NCBI RefSeq assembly: GCF_000092205.1
Contig: NC_014216.1
Location: 1,679,742-1,743,741 of the forward strand
DNA: 64,000 nucleotides
DNA from: Desulfurivibrio alkaliphilus AHT 2
GTDB lineage: Bacteria; Desulfobacterota; Desulfobulbia; Desulfobulbales; Desulfurivibrionaceae
Direction of reading: 5' to 3'
Below are positions 37,701 to 46,903 of this stretch, one piece after another (position 1 is the first letter of the stretch; every line of letters starts with the position of its first letter). A program made the position numbers and the translations under genes. A model generated the notes under the pieces. It searched no databases, was not told where the DNA came from, and was given only the letters and a program-made list of their open reading frames with translations.

Positions 37701-38894
37701 CTATTCAGTCTTGCCGGCAAAACCGCTGAGGCGATACTTTTCAAAGGCCATGGCAAAGGTCCGGTAAAACATATGGGCCAGCTTGGTGTAAGGGGTGTAA
37801 AGAAACAGCATGAACACCGACACCAGGTGCATGAAGTAAAAGAGATAAGCCATCACCGCCACATCACCCAGACGGAAGATCTGGGCCGCCATACCGGTCA
37901 CGCCAACGGCCATCACGATACCGATGGGGTACCAGTCGTAAAATGTGGGGGTGCTGTTATTTTCCCGCTCGGTTTTGGAACGGTTGACCCAGAGAATCCC
38001 CACCCCGACGATCAGGGCCACCCCGGCCACATTGGCCAGAATTTTGAAGGGATCGGCAAAGGTCAAAGGCACATGCAGGCCATCAATGAAAAGGCCGAAG
38101 ATATCCTTACGGATCATGGCGTACGCGGTTACCGCCAGCAGGGCGATAAAGGCAAAAACCAGCGGCATGTGCCCGGTAACCCGGTTGCGGTTGGTGCCGC
38201 ATTCATTGAATCGCTTGTGCGCCAGGATCTCCTTCACCGAGGGCAGCAGGAACTGGCTGATAAACTGCATCACCGACGGGCGGAAATTGCGCTGAGAGGC
38301 CGGTAGCTGCGCCGCCATCCCCTGCCACATGTTGGAGATGCCACGATAAAAGGCGTAAATGGCAAACAGCAGCGTGGGCACGAAAATCAACTGAATCAGC
38401 AGGGTCGTTTGGGGCAGGACGTAGTAGCCGTCGCCAAAGAAGTAGCCGAAGTTGATTTCTCCCTCCGGCAGCTTCATACCGCCGGAAAGCCACCAAACCA
38501 AACCGATGATAATGGTGGGGATCAGGATCATGATGGGCAGATTTTTGCCCTCGCTGCAGAGCTTGGCCAACCCCTGGGGAAAACCGTAGTGGGTGTAGGC
38601 GTAAGCCCGAATTGCCCCCAGTACGTCGCCCGGCTTGGCGCCCCGCGGGCAATTGGTGGTGCAGTCGCCGCACTGGTGGCAAAGCATGACGTCCGGGTCG
38701 GCCACCAGTTTTTCTTTCAGGCCCCACTGGGACCAGATCATTTCCTTGCGGGGAAACGGCTTGTCATCGCCGGACAGCGGGCATACCACCGAGCAGGTGG
38801 CACACTGGTAACACTTTTTCAGGGTGTCACCGCCGGCGTTTTTTAGATACTTGATAAACTCCAGATCAGGCTGGACTTTCATTCCCTCAGACAT
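37701..38894 (-). CDS. qmoC: quinone-interacting oxidoreductase QmoC, membrane subunit
   Basis: QmoC of 397 residues, the membrane part of the complex that passes electrons between menaquinone and APS reductase. Two 4Fe-4S motifs (CYQCATCSVVCP and CHQCGDCTTNCPRG) resemble HdrC. They are followed by about six membrane spans of the cytochrome b type, with LVFAFIALLAVTAYAMI, VAGVALIVGVGILWV and AVMAYLFYFMHLVSVFMLFL. The ATG at 38894 (MSEGMK) has GGGAGG upstream; the longer frame to 38981 does not. It is last in the order aprB-aprA-qmoA-qmoB-qmoC. Confidence 0.96.
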   Translation of the reverse strand: MSEGMKVQPDLEFIKYLKNAGGDTLKKCYQCATCSVVCPLSGDDKPFPRKEMIWSQWGLKEKLVADPDVMLCHQCGDCTTNCPRGAKPGDVLGAIRAYAYTHYGFPQGLAKLCSEGKNLPIMILIPTIIIGLVWWLSGGMKLPEGEINFGYFFGDGYYVLPQTTLLIQLIFVPTLLFAIYAFYRGISNMWQGMAAQLPASQRNFRPSVMQFISQFLLPSVKEILAHKRFNECGTNRNRVTGHMPLVFAFIALLAVTAYAMIRKDIFGLFIDGLHVPLTFADPFKILANVAGVALIVGVGILWVNRSKTERENNSTPTFYDWYPIGIVMAVGVTGMAAQIFRLGDVAVMAYLFYFMHLVSVFMLFLYTPYTKLAHMFYRTFAMAFEKYRLSGFAGKTE

Positions 38895-39049
38895 ATTGAT
38901 GCCTCCCGTTATCTCCCTTCCATTTCGTGCCGCGGCGGCCAGATGCCGCCCAACCGTCACGACGCGATTTTCCGTTGGCAACTAGATAAAAAATATTGGC
39001 CGGCGGTTCAAGTAAAAAAAACCAAAACCGCCGGCCTTCCCTCCGCCCT

Positions 39050-41308
39050 TTAGAAGCCCTTGAAGGGATTGGGGCCGAGTTCCATGATTTCGTCGATGAA
39101 CTCGTTGATCACATCGGAAACCTTGTCGTAATCTGTGATCGCCACCTGGCGCACGGCGCAGCGCTCCGGCTCGAGCCCAAGAGAACCAAGGGTCTCGCCG
39201 ATGTTGGCCATCCGCTTGTCGGCGATCTCACTGCCTTTGACGAAGTGGCACTGGTAGTCGTCGCCGAACTTGCAGCCCAGCAGCAGGGCACCGTCCATCC
39301 CGGAGGAAAGGGCGTCCTTGATCCAGACCATGTTCACCGACCCCAGACAGCGCACGGGGATGATCCGCACCAGGCTGTTGAGGCTGATGTTGCGCATCGC
39401 CGCCATATCGATACAGGGATAGGCGTCGTTTTCGCAAACAAAGGCGACGATCCGCAGCTTGTCCTCATCATCATCCGGAACTTCCACGGACTTAACCATG
39501 GAGCCGATCATGTCGATGCTGTAGTTCTTAAAGCTGATGATCCGCTCGGGGCAGGCCCCCATACAGGTGCCGCAACGGCGGCAGCGGGTGGGGTTGGGCA
39601 GCGGCGTACCTTTCTCGTCGTCGTCCAGGGCGCCAAAGGGGCACTCCTCGGTGCAGCGCTTGCACTGGGTACAGCGCTGGAAGTAAAACTCCGGATAGGA
39701 GTTGTCACCGGAGCGGGGATGCACCGCCACCCCGCGATCGGCGCTTTCGATACATTGGACTGCCTTAAGAGCTGCACCGCAGGCGTCGTCGATGGTTTCC
39801 ACCATGTCGGTGGCCTTGCGGACACCGCCACAGGTGTAAACACCGGTTCTCCGGGTCTCGTACGGGAAGCAGATGAAGTTGGAGTCGGCATAGCCGTCGA
39901 ACAGCTCCAGATCCAAAAAGCCCGGGCCCTGACGATAGGAGAGATTGATGGTGGAGGCATCGGCGGTGGTAGGCTTCATGCCGGCGCCGAGCACCACCAT
40001 GTCCACCTGTAGATCCAGGTCTTCCTGCAGCAGGGTATTCTTGGCCTTGACCACCAGGGAACCGCCCTCTTCCTCGACCCCGGTAACCGTGGCCTTGGTC
40101 AGGAAGATGCCGTCGTTGTCCTGGGCCCCTTTGTAGAACAGCTCCATGTTGCCCGGAGTCCGCATATGCTGGTAGAGAATGTAGGCCTTGCCGTCGGGGT
40201 TGTCCTCCCGGACGTAACTGGCCTGCTTCAGCGCCACCATGCTGGTCACCGAGTTGGCATAGGGGAAATCCTTGTCGTTGTCCTCGCCACCGGGGCTCTG
40301 GATGAAGGCGACATTGGCGGGCACCTTGCCCTCCTTGGCCAGTTTCTCAAACTCGGCGTTGGTAACCACGTTGTTGAGCTTGCCGTGCCCCAGGTGCTCG
40401 AACTCGGAGACATCGGCGGGTACCCAGCCGGTGGCCAGTACCACCGCCCCCACCACCTCGGCATCGGGGTTGGCCTCGGTGTAGGGCTTAAAGCCCTGGT
40501 TGGGGTCTTCCATTTCACCCTTGTCGATCTTGTCCTGCATGTCAACGGTGACCCGGAAGGGGGCGTCCCATTCGGTGCGGGTGCCGGCGGTTTTAAGGGT
40601 GATCTTGAAATCACCGGGGGCTCCGGCGATTCGGGCTACTTCAGTACCGGTTTTGACCGTGATCCGGGAGTCTGTTTCCACCGCGCTGATCAACTCCTGG
40701 ATGCTGGAATCTTCCAGCCCACTCCAGGGGGCCTTGGTGGGCAACTGCCGCCGCCAGCCGAGGGCCTTGCCACCCAGCTTGTCAGTCTTTTCCACCAGCA
40801 GCACCTCGTGACCGGCTTTGGCCGCTTCCCGAGCCGCAGTGAGGCCGGCGATACCACCACCCATCACCAGGATCCGGCGGTTGGTGGTTTCCTGCTGGTG
40901 GGCCACCGGCAGGTCGATCTTCTTGGCCTGGGTGCAGGCTATGCGCATGTAGTCCTGGGCCAGTTCGTTGGTGAACTCGTTGATCACCTCCTGGTTGCGC
41001 TCCTCGCTGGGTTTCTCCATGGACCAGACCACGCCTTCCCGCAGGTTGGCGCGAACGGTGATGGTTTCATCACCGAAGTTGAACTCATCTTTCCAGACCC
41101 GCGGCGAACAGGCGCAGATCACCGGGGTGTTAACTCCGTCATTGGCCATGTCGTCCTTGATAACCTGGCGACCGGCTTCGCTGCAAACCGCCTCGTGGGT
41201 TTTAACGGGCATGCCGTTTTCTTCGGCAATGCCGCTCAGTCCCTCAACGTCCAGGGCCTCGCCGATGCCGCAGCCCGTGCAGATATATACACCGTACTTC
41301 TTATCCAT
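39050..41308 (-). CDS. qmoB: quinone-interacting oxidoreductase QmoB
   Basis: QmoB of 752 residues, related to HdrA with a C-terminal MvhD-like part. An N-terminal CTGCGIGEALD region is followed by the FAD site RRILVMGGGIAGLTAAREAAKAG near residue 145. Two 4Fe-4S motifs follow, CTQCKRCTEECPF (about residue 546) and CRRCGTCMGACP (about 574). The tail has FVCENDAYPCIDM. I choose the ATG at 41308 because GGAGG lies nine bases upstream; the TTG at 41314 is too close to it. It starts just after the qmoA stop. Confidence 0.96.
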   Translation of the reverse strand: MDKKYGVYICTGCGIGEALDVEGLSGIAEENGMPVKTHEAVCSEAGRQVIKDDMANDGVNTPVICACSPRVWKDEFNFGDETITVRANLREGVVWSMEKPSEERNQEVINEFTNELAQDYMRIACTQAKKIDLPVAHQQETTNRRILVMGGGIAGLTAAREAAKAGHEVLLVEKTDKLGGKALGWRRQLPTKAPWSGLEDSSIQELISAVETDSRITVKTGTEVARIAGAPGDFKITLKTAGTRTEWDAPFRVTVDMQDKIDKGEMEDPNQGFKPYTEANPDAEVVGAVVLATGWVPADVSEFEHLGHGKLNNVVTNAEFEKLAKEGKVPANVAFIQSPGGEDNDKDFPYANSVTSMVALKQASYVREDNPDGKAYILYQHMRTPGNMELFYKGAQDNDGIFLTKATVTGVEEEGGSLVVKAKNTLLQEDLDLQVDMVVLGAGMKPTTADASTINLSYRQGPGFLDLELFDGYADSNFICFPYETRRTGVYTCGGVRKATDMVETIDDACGAALKAVQCIESADRGVAVHPRSGDNSYPEFYFQRCTQCKRCTEECPFGALDDDEKGTPLPNPTRCRRCGTCMGACPERIISFKNYSIDMIGSMVKSVEVPDDDEDKLRIVAFVCENDAYPCIDMAAMRNISLNSLVRIIPVRCLGSVNMVWIKDALSSGMDGALLLGCKFGDDYQCHFVKGSEIADKRMANIGETLGSLGLEPERCAVRQVAITDYDKVSDVINEFIDEIMELGPNPFKGF

Positions 41309-41314
41309 AGTCAA

Positions 41315-42574
41315 TTACCTCCTCGACGCTTGAATCGCTTTCATGGCTGCGGCCGTGGCGCTCTGGGCGCAGGTGACCACGTCTGACGCCTTCTTGGCGC
41401 AACCGGCGGAAATCATGCCCTCTTCCTGGGAGACGATGAAGTTGTTATCGTCCGTGGTCAAGCCAAGCGCCTTGGCCTGCTCGCCGATGGCGGGCTGCAT
41501 GCCGGTGGCCAACACGGCCAGGTCAACCTTGGCCTGAGCCTTGTTGCCGCTCACCGCATCTTCGGCAATGACCGTAACGGAACCGTCATCCTCGGCCACG
41601 ATATCGGCTACCTTGCCCTTGATCCAGGTGATGTTCTCATCGGCCATCAGTTTTTCCCGGAATTTTTCATATTTGCCCGGGGTCCGCAGGTCAATGTAGA
41701 AAACGGTAATGGGCGCCTCGGGGTATTGGGCGCGGATATAGTTGATCTGCTTCATGGAGGCCATGCAGCAGATGTAGGAGCAGTACTCCAGGTGGTTCTC
41801 GTCGCGAGAGCCGGCACACTGGACGAAGGCAAAACTGGCGGGCTCGGCGTTGTCGCCGGGACGCAGGATCTTGCCGCCGGTGGGGCCGCCCACCGAAGCC
41901 AGCCGCTCCATCATCATGTTGCTGATGATGGCCGGGCTGGAGTTGAACTTGAGATTTTCCATGTTGACGGGATCGTAAGGATTCCAGCCGGTGGCCCAAA
42001 CGATGCTGGCCACATCCACGGTGATCTCACGCTCCTGCATGTCCAGCTCAACGGCGTCGTACTTGCAGGCGGCCACAATGGCGTCCAGGCTGGCGCTGCT
42101 GCAGGCATCCTTATCCAGCACGTAGCGGGCCGGAAAGGCGTGCTCATGCGGTTTGCGAATGGCCTTAACCTTGTCCATGCCGAAGTTGAAGGGGTTGTCC
42201 ACTTCATCCTGGCAGGCATCCACGCAGGCGTTGCAGCAGGTGCAGTTGCTGTTGATGTAGCGGGGCTTGACGCTGAGGGTAACCTGGTAGTTGCCCGGCC
42301 CGCCGCTGACGCTCTTGACCTCGGTCATGGTGTGGACCCGGATCTTGCGGTTATTTTTAATCCGCTGGTAGTTGATTTCCAAACCGCAGGACGGCGGGCA
42401 AAGCTTGGGGAAATACTGGTTGAGCTGGGCCACCCGGCCGCCCAGGTAGGGGTTTTTTTCCACCAGGAAAACGTCCTGACCGACTTCGGCGGCCTCGAGA
42501 GCAGCGGTCAAGCCACTGATCCCGCCACCGACGACCAATACAGCACCTGAGGGTGCGCTGCGTTCATCTGTCAT
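41315..42574 (-). CDS. qmoA: quinone-interacting oxidoreductase QmoA
   Basis: QmoA of 419 residues, a soluble HdrA-like flavoprotein. The FAD motif VLVVGGGISGLTAALEAAEVGQDVFLVEK is at the N-terminus. A cysteine cluster CTCCNACVDACQDEV lies near residue 112, and CAGSRDENHLEYCSYICCMASMKQ carries the HdrA-type cysteines near residue 250. With QmoB and QmoC it links the quinone pool to AprAB. It has GGAGAGG before the ATG and follows aprA after a 305-base gap with a terminator. Confidence 0.96.
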   Translation of the reverse strand: MTDERSAPSGAVLVVGGGISGLTAALEAAEVGQDVFLVEKNPYLGGRVAQLNQYFPKLCPPSCGLEINYQRIKNNRKIRVHTMTEVKSVSGGPGNYQVTLSVKPRYINSNCTCCNACVDACQDEVDNPFNFGMDKVKAIRKPHEHAFPARYVLDKDACSSASLDAIVAACKYDAVELDMQEREITVDVASIVWATGWNPYDPVNMENLKFNSSPAIISNMMMERLASVGGPTGGKILRPGDNAEPASFAFVQCAGSRDENHLEYCSYICCMASMKQINYIRAQYPEAPITVFYIDLRTPGKYEKFREKLMADENITWIKGKVADIVAEDDGSVTVIAEDAVSGNKAQAKVDLAVLATGMQPAIGEQAKALGLTTDDNNFIVSQEEGMISAGCAKKASDVVTCAQSATAAAMKAIQASRR

Positions 42575-42793
42575 GCCTCTCCTCCATTCTTTGTGAAAAT
42601 AGATAGATGCTACTTAGCAGGCTTCAAATTTATTTGCCTCAAGCCACCGCTCCAGCCTGATCGCATCAGGCCAAGATAATGGACCGCAGCAAGCGGCCGC
42701 CTCAAGCAAACAAATCCCCTCCCGAGGGGCGACGAAACCTTAGGAAATAAACCAAGAAAGCCCTGCTGGCAAGAATATTTCCGTTGAATCACA
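42575..42793. other. aprA-qmoA gap
   Basis: Past the aprA terminator this gap holds no gene. A small CCCCTC-GGGAGGGG hairpin lies near 42716-42730. On the minus strand two weak promoter-like pairs start with TTGAGG, one with a CATTAT at 18 bases and the other with TGCTAA at 17 bases. Either could give qmoABC its own start, but neither is strong. Confidence 0.35.
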
Positions 42794-42834
42794 GAAAAAA
42801 TCTCCAGGCACCGCGCAATGCGGCACCTGGAGAT
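42794..42834 (-). terminator. terminator after aprA
   Basis: A 15-base stem (ATCTCCAGG-GCCGC against GCGG-GCCTGGAGAT, one or two mismatches) with a 5-base loop ATTGC, followed on the minus strand by TTTTTT. It should end or attenuate most aprBA transcripts before qmoABC. Confidence 0.85.
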
Positions 42835-42879
42835 TTCCCGTTAGCAGTCAAACGTCATCGGTTCAACCTGCAAGTGGAA

Positions 42880-44895
42880 TTAGATCCACGGCTCGGTTTC
42901 AACGATGTTGATGCACTCGACCTTCTCGCACTTCCACTCCCCGGCTTTGGGGTCGTAGGTGGAGTTAACGAAGGCCTTCCAGTTCTCTTCGTCGACATTG
43001 GGGAAGTCGGAACGATAGTAGAAACCGGGGTAGCGGGATTCCTTACGGAACTCGATGTGGCGGATGTGGGTTTCCACACACCAGATCCGGTGGTAGTTTT
43101 CCCAGGCCCGCATCAACTCGTGCAGGTCACCGGCGGCCATCAGCTCGGCATCTTCACGCAGCATGCGCAGCAGATCCAGGCAGATGTTGAGCAGCTTGCC
43201 GGAGGTCATGTAGTAGGTGGCAACACCGCCGCCGTACTCGTCGGTGGCCTTCATCAGGCGCATCATCAGGCCGGCGGGCTTGCAGTAGTTGGGGTTAACG
43301 TTGGACGCGGTGGTGGCGCCAACATGCTCGAGGTAACGCTTAACCGGGGCGTAAATCTCGTCGGCGTACTCCTGGGCGCTCTTGGGCAACTCGGGCTTGA
43401 AGTCGGCATTGTCGCGGCAGAACTTAACCATCTGCTTGGCAACAATCCGGCCTTCGGCGTGGGAGCCGGAGGAGAACTTGTGACCGGAGGCGCCAACGCC
43501 GTCACCGGCGGTGAACAGACCGTCAACGGTGGTCATCCGGTTGTAGCCCCACTTGTACTGGTGGCTACGGGGACCATCCACGGTGGGTACCCAGTCTTCG
43601 TTGGGACCGGAGGTCCAGATACCACAGCAACCGGAGTGGCTGCCCAGCATGTACGGTTCGGTGGGCATGATCTCGCTGCCAACCTTCTCGGGCTCGATGT
43701 TCATACCGGCCCAGAGACCAGCCTGACCAACGGACATATCGAGGAAGTCTTCCCAGGCCTCGCTCTCGAGGTGCTTCCAGAACTTCTTAACATCTTTCTC
43801 GTCCATGCCGGCGGCACGACGCTCTTCGAGGAAGGCGTTCAGGGCAACGTCGGTGGCCATGTAGATGGGGCCGCGACCAGCCTTGAGCTCGTTGAGCAGC
43901 AGGTGGTTACGCAGGCAGGTGGGGGTTACGGCGGAAGCACCGTAAGGCATATACTTGTTGAGCTCTTCCTGAGCGGCGTCGGAGTTGGCGTAGAACTCGC
44001 CCAGACCGTTCTGTACCTTGGCCTTGAACAGGAGGAACCAGGCGCCTACCGGGCCGTAGCCGTCTTTGAAGCGGGCCGGGGTGAAGCGGTTTTCCATCAT
44101 GGTCAGGGTGGCGCCGACCTGGGCGCACATGGTGTAGGTGGAGCCGGCGTTCCATACCGGGTACCAGGCCCGACCCTTACCTTCACCGGTGGACCGGGGA
44201 CGGAAGATGTTTACCGCGCCGCCACAGGCGCAGAGAGCGGTCTTGCAACGGAAAACGTGAACCTTGTTCTCACGGGTGGAGAAACCGGCAGCACCGGCGA
44301 TCTGGTTTTCCTTGTTCTTGTCCAGGATCAGCTTGACGATGAACACGCGCTCCATGATGTTCTCTTCGCCCAGCGCGGTCTTGGCCGGCTCGGCGACGAT
44401 GCACTTGTAGGACTCGCCGTTGATCATGATCTGCCACTTACCGGTACGTACCGGGGTGCCGCCTTCACGCAGGGTGGGAGCGGGCTTGGAGCCGTCCAGG
44501 TTGTCGCCCTTGTCGTCTTTCTTCCAGATGGGCAGACCCCACTCTTCGAAGAGCTTAACGGACTCGTCAACGTGGCGGCCCAGGTCGTAGATCAAGTCTT
44601 CGCGAACCACGCCCATCAGGTCGTTGCGGACCATCTTTACGTAGTTTTCGATCTTGTTCTCACCGATATAGGTGTTGATGGCGGACAGACCCTGGGCCAC
44701 GGCGCCGGAACGCTCCATGGCGGCCTTGTCGACCAGCTTGATCTTCAGATCGGCGGGGGCCCACTTCTTGATTTCAAAAGCGCAACCGCAAGCGGCCATA
44801 CCACCGCCGATGATCAGTACATCGACGTCGTGCTCAACAACTTCGGGATTGGCGACTGCGGGCAGCTCGCCCATGGGCTTATTCGGCAATGCCAT
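42880..44895 (-). CDS. aprA: adenylylsulfate (APS) reductase alpha subunit AprA
   Basis: AprA of 671 residues, the FAD subunit that reduces APS to sulfite and AMP, or runs in reverse. The FAD motif VDVLIIGGGMAACGCAFEIKKW opens the protein. ALCACGGAVNIFRPRSTGEGKGRAWYPVWNAGSTYTM and SHSGCCGIWTSGPNEDWVP are typical of the dissimilatory enzyme, and GVGASGHKFSSGSHAEGRIVAKQMVKF closes the flavin site. GAAGGAG precedes the ATG. It pairs with aprB upstream (74-base gap). Confidence 0.98.
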   Translation of the reverse strand: MALPNKPMGELPAVANPEVVEHDVDVLIIGGGMAACGCAFEIKKWAPADLKIKLVDKAAMERSGAVAQGLSAINTYIGENKIENYVKMVRNDLMGVVREDLIYDLGRHVDESVKLFEEWGLPIWKKDDKGDNLDGSKPAPTLREGGTPVRTGKWQIMINGESYKCIVAEPAKTALGEENIMERVFIVKLILDKNKENQIAGAAGFSTRENKVHVFRCKTALCACGGAVNIFRPRSTGEGKGRAWYPVWNAGSTYTMCAQVGATLTMMENRFTPARFKDGYGPVGAWFLLFKAKVQNGLGEFYANSDAAQEELNKYMPYGASAVTPTCLRNHLLLNELKAGRGPIYMATDVALNAFLEERRAAGMDEKDVKKFWKHLESEAWEDFLDMSVGQAGLWAGMNIEPEKVGSEIMPTEPYMLGSHSGCCGIWTSGPNEDWVPTVDGPRSHQYKWGYNRMTTVDGLFTAGDGVGASGHKFSSGSHAEGRIVAKQMVKFCRDNADFKPELPKSAQEYADEIYAPVKRYLEHVGATTASNVNPNYCKPAGLMMRLMKATDEYGGGVATYYMTSGKLLNICLDLLRMLREDAELMAAGDLHELMRAWENYHRIWCVETHIRHIEFRKESRYPGFYYRSDFPNVDEENWKAFVNSTYDPKAGEWKCEKVECINIVETEPWI

Positions 44896-44969
44896 AATAT
44901 ATTCTCCTTCTTATTAGGATTTTTTTAGGTCTTCTTGTTCCAGTGATTACCTGTTCAGTCTTGGCCGCC

Positions 44970-45398
44970 TTACTTGGCCAGCATGGTCGGTGCCGGCAGA
45001 TCCTGCTCCAGAACCAGCTTCTCGTCATCCAGGTTGTCACCCTTCACGTCGGTGTAGGCATTGGCTGCACCTTCGGCGGTGGTCCGGATGGGGAACTTGA
45101 AACGCTTCATGTTGCCGTTACGGAACTTAACGGTCCACATGATGGAGTCGGAACTCCGCATGGGGTGTACCACCCCGCCCATGGGCACGAAGTCGTCATA
45201 GCCGCGGACGGCGATGGCGCCCTGCGGACAGATTTTCACGCAAGAATAACACTCCCAGCATGCATCGGGCTCCTGGTTGTAAGCCTTCATCTCGTCCTTG
45301 TTCAAGACCATCAGGTCATTGGGACAGATGTACATGCAGGCAGTCTTATCACCGCCCTTGCAACCATCACACTTTGAAGGATCCACATAGCTCGGCAT
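44970..45398 (-). CDS. aprB: adenylylsulfate (APS) reductase beta subunit AprB
   Basis: AprB of 142 residues, the two-cluster ferredoxin subunit. The first 4Fe-4S motif is KCDGCKGGDKTACMYICPNDLMV and the second is CWECYSCVKICPQGAI. The tail, rich in charged residues, wraps around AprA in known structures. GAGGAGGT precedes the ATG. A promoter at 45732-45760 would give it a leader of about 325 bases. Confidence 0.98.
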   Translation of the reverse strand: MPSYVDPSKCDGCKGGDKTACMYICPNDLMVLNKDEMKAYNQEPDACWECYSCVKICPQGAIAVRGYDDFVPMGGVVHPMRSSDSIMWTVKFRNGNMKRFKFPIRTTAEGAANAYTDVKGDNLDDEKLVLEQDLPAPTMLAK

Positions 45399-45731
45399 TC
45401 ACTAACCTCCTCAATAATTGAGTTGAATTTTGTCGATCCGGCCTCTCCCAAACGGCGAAACCGGACCTACGACACCTTTTCCTGACTACGTTTTACATCT
45501 AAAACAACCACCCCGACAACAAGTCGAAAACCCCACAACCGGCACACCGGCCACTGTGCTCAGCAATCCTTGGCCAGGCCATTTACTTGCCGGCTGCCGG
45601 AGCACCAGGCGGGGCACCAGCAGTGGTCTGAAAAGCGGCCAGTTAACGCGATTTTCACCTTGGCCCGAGGCGGAACAAAATCATAATTTTTCGTAAAACT
45701 GAAGGGGCGCTCATATTTTCTAACTCAGGAT
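45399..45731 (-). other. long aprBA 5' leader
   Basis: Between the aprBA promoter and the aprB ATG I see no open reading frame with family features. Several short paired segments occur, such as GGCCTGGCC and GGCCGGTGTGCCGG, but no riboswitch class I recognise and no clear terminator. It is unusually long for an untranslated leader. Confidence 0.4.
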
Positions 45732-45760
45732 TCTATAATTTTTCACCTGTCAAATGTCAA
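45732..45760 (-). promoter_or_regulatory. aprBA promoter
   Basis: On the minus strand a perfect TTGACA, a 17-base spacer and TATAGA. This is the best sigma-70 match in the window and faces aprB, in keeping with the very high expression of APS reductase in sulfate reducers. Confidence 0.75.
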
Positions 45761-45805
45761 GGAAAAAACTCCCGCCGGGCAGCCGGATAAAAGCCGGTTT
45801 AATAA

Positions 45806-45834
45806 TTGACACAAACCGCTCCGGTTAGTAGTGT
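45806..45834 (+). promoter_or_regulatory. promoter of the cysteine-cluster gene
   Basis: A perfect TTGACA, a 17-base spacer and TAGTGT on the plus strand, about 80 bases before the ATG at 45914. It diverges from the aprBA promoter, with the two -35 boxes about 45 bases apart, so a shared regulator is possible. Confidence 0.55.
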
Positions 45835-45913
45835 ATAAAGTTTACATTTTGATTACCAGCAAGCGAACATACGGCCATCCCCGGCCCTACCAGCACAAGA
45901 GGATGTATTCACC

Positions 45914-46864
45914 ATGAGCAAACAGGAATCAGCCCCTGAGCAATCGACTCTTTTCAGCCGCAACCCCAGCAATATCATGCCCCATAAACTGGACCTGGAC
46001 AGCAAACTGAAGTTCCGTTGTCACCCCGGGGTCTCATGCTTTACCGCCTGCTGCGGCAACATCAATATCGTGCTGACCCCTTATGATATTCTCCGCCTTC
46101 GCCGGGCCTTGAACCTGCCGGCCTCCGAGTTTTTGCTGCGCTTCACCACCCCGGTTTACCTGGAAAAAACCGACCTGCCCGGGGTGCGCATCAACCTCGA
46201 CGAAGAGGGACGCTGCCCCTTTGTCACCGAACAGGGCTGTACCATTTATGAACACCGCCCCACCACCTGCCGTTACTATCCGGTAGGGATGTCTTACTTC
46301 CGGGAGTCACCGGAGAAGAAAGACGAGAGTGCGCCGGCCGAGGAATTTTATTTTCTGGTCAAGGAGGAGCACTGCAAGGGCCACGAAGAGGAGCAGGTGC
46401 AGACGATCAGGGAATGGCGGGCCGACCAGGGCATTGATGAATCGGACGTCATGAACAAAGAGTGGATGGAACTGGTCATGCGCCGCAAGTCCTTCGGCCA
46501 CCAGGCCACCCTGAGTGAGCAGGCCAAGCGGATCTTTTTTCTGGCCAGCACCGACCTGGATAAGTTCAGGGAGCTGGTTTTCAGCGACTCTTTCCTCTCC
46601 TCCTACGAACTGGACGAGGAGACCCAGAAAAAGCTGCGGGAAGACGACGTCGAGCTGATGCTCTTTTCCTTTCGCTTCCTGGCCGCCACCATCTTCGGGA
46701 TCCGCGAGTCCAGCCTCAAGGTGCGCGAAGAGCGGCTCAAACAGAAGATGGAACAGATAAAAAAGGATCGGGCCGGAGCGGAAAAGCGGGCCGAAGAAAC
46801 TTACCGGGAACTGCTCAAGGACCACGAAGAGCTGAAGAAGCAACTGGAGAGCAAAAAAAAGTAA
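45914..46864 (+). CDS. YkgJ-type cysteine cluster protein with C-terminal coiled coil
   Basis: A 316-residue protein of the YkgJ (CxxxCC) family, the only convincing plus-strand gene. Cysteines C36, C42, C46 and C47 (CHPGVSCFTACCG) and later C101, C109 and C119 (CPFVTEQGCTIYEHRPTTCRYYP) are the proposed iron or zinc ligands; the family's biochemical role is unknown. From about residue 265 the sequence is charged and helical (KVREERLKQKMEQIKKDR), a likely coiled coil. AGAGGATG precedes the ATG. It diverges from aprB and converges on the histidine kinase gene. Membership is confident, function is not. Confidence 0.85.
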   Translation: MSKQESAPEQSTLFSRNPSNIMPHKLDLDSKLKFRCHPGVSCFTACCGNINIVLTPYDILRLRRALNLPASEFLLRFTTPVYLEKTDLPGVRINLDEEGRCPFVTEQGCTIYEHRPTTCRYYPVGMSYFRESPEKKDESAPAEEFYFLVKEEHCKGHEEEQVQTIREWRADQGIDESDVMNKEWMELVMRRKSFGHQATLSEQAKRIFFLASTDLDKFRELVFSDSFLSSYELDEETQKKLREDDVELMLFSFRFLAATIFGIRESSLKVREERLKQKMEQIKKDRAGAEKRAEETYRELLKDHEELKKQLESKKK

Positions 46865-46870
46865 ACCGCT

Positions 46871-46903
46871 CCGGGCGGCCGACCTCTAACGCCGCCCGGT
46901 TTT
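46871..46903 (+). terminator. terminator of the cysteine-cluster gene, overlapping the kinase stop
   Basis: A perfect 8-base stem CCGGGCGG / CCGCCCGG with a 13-base loop, followed by TTTTG on the plus strand. It overlaps the last codons of the convergent histidine kinase gene. Confidence 0.65.
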
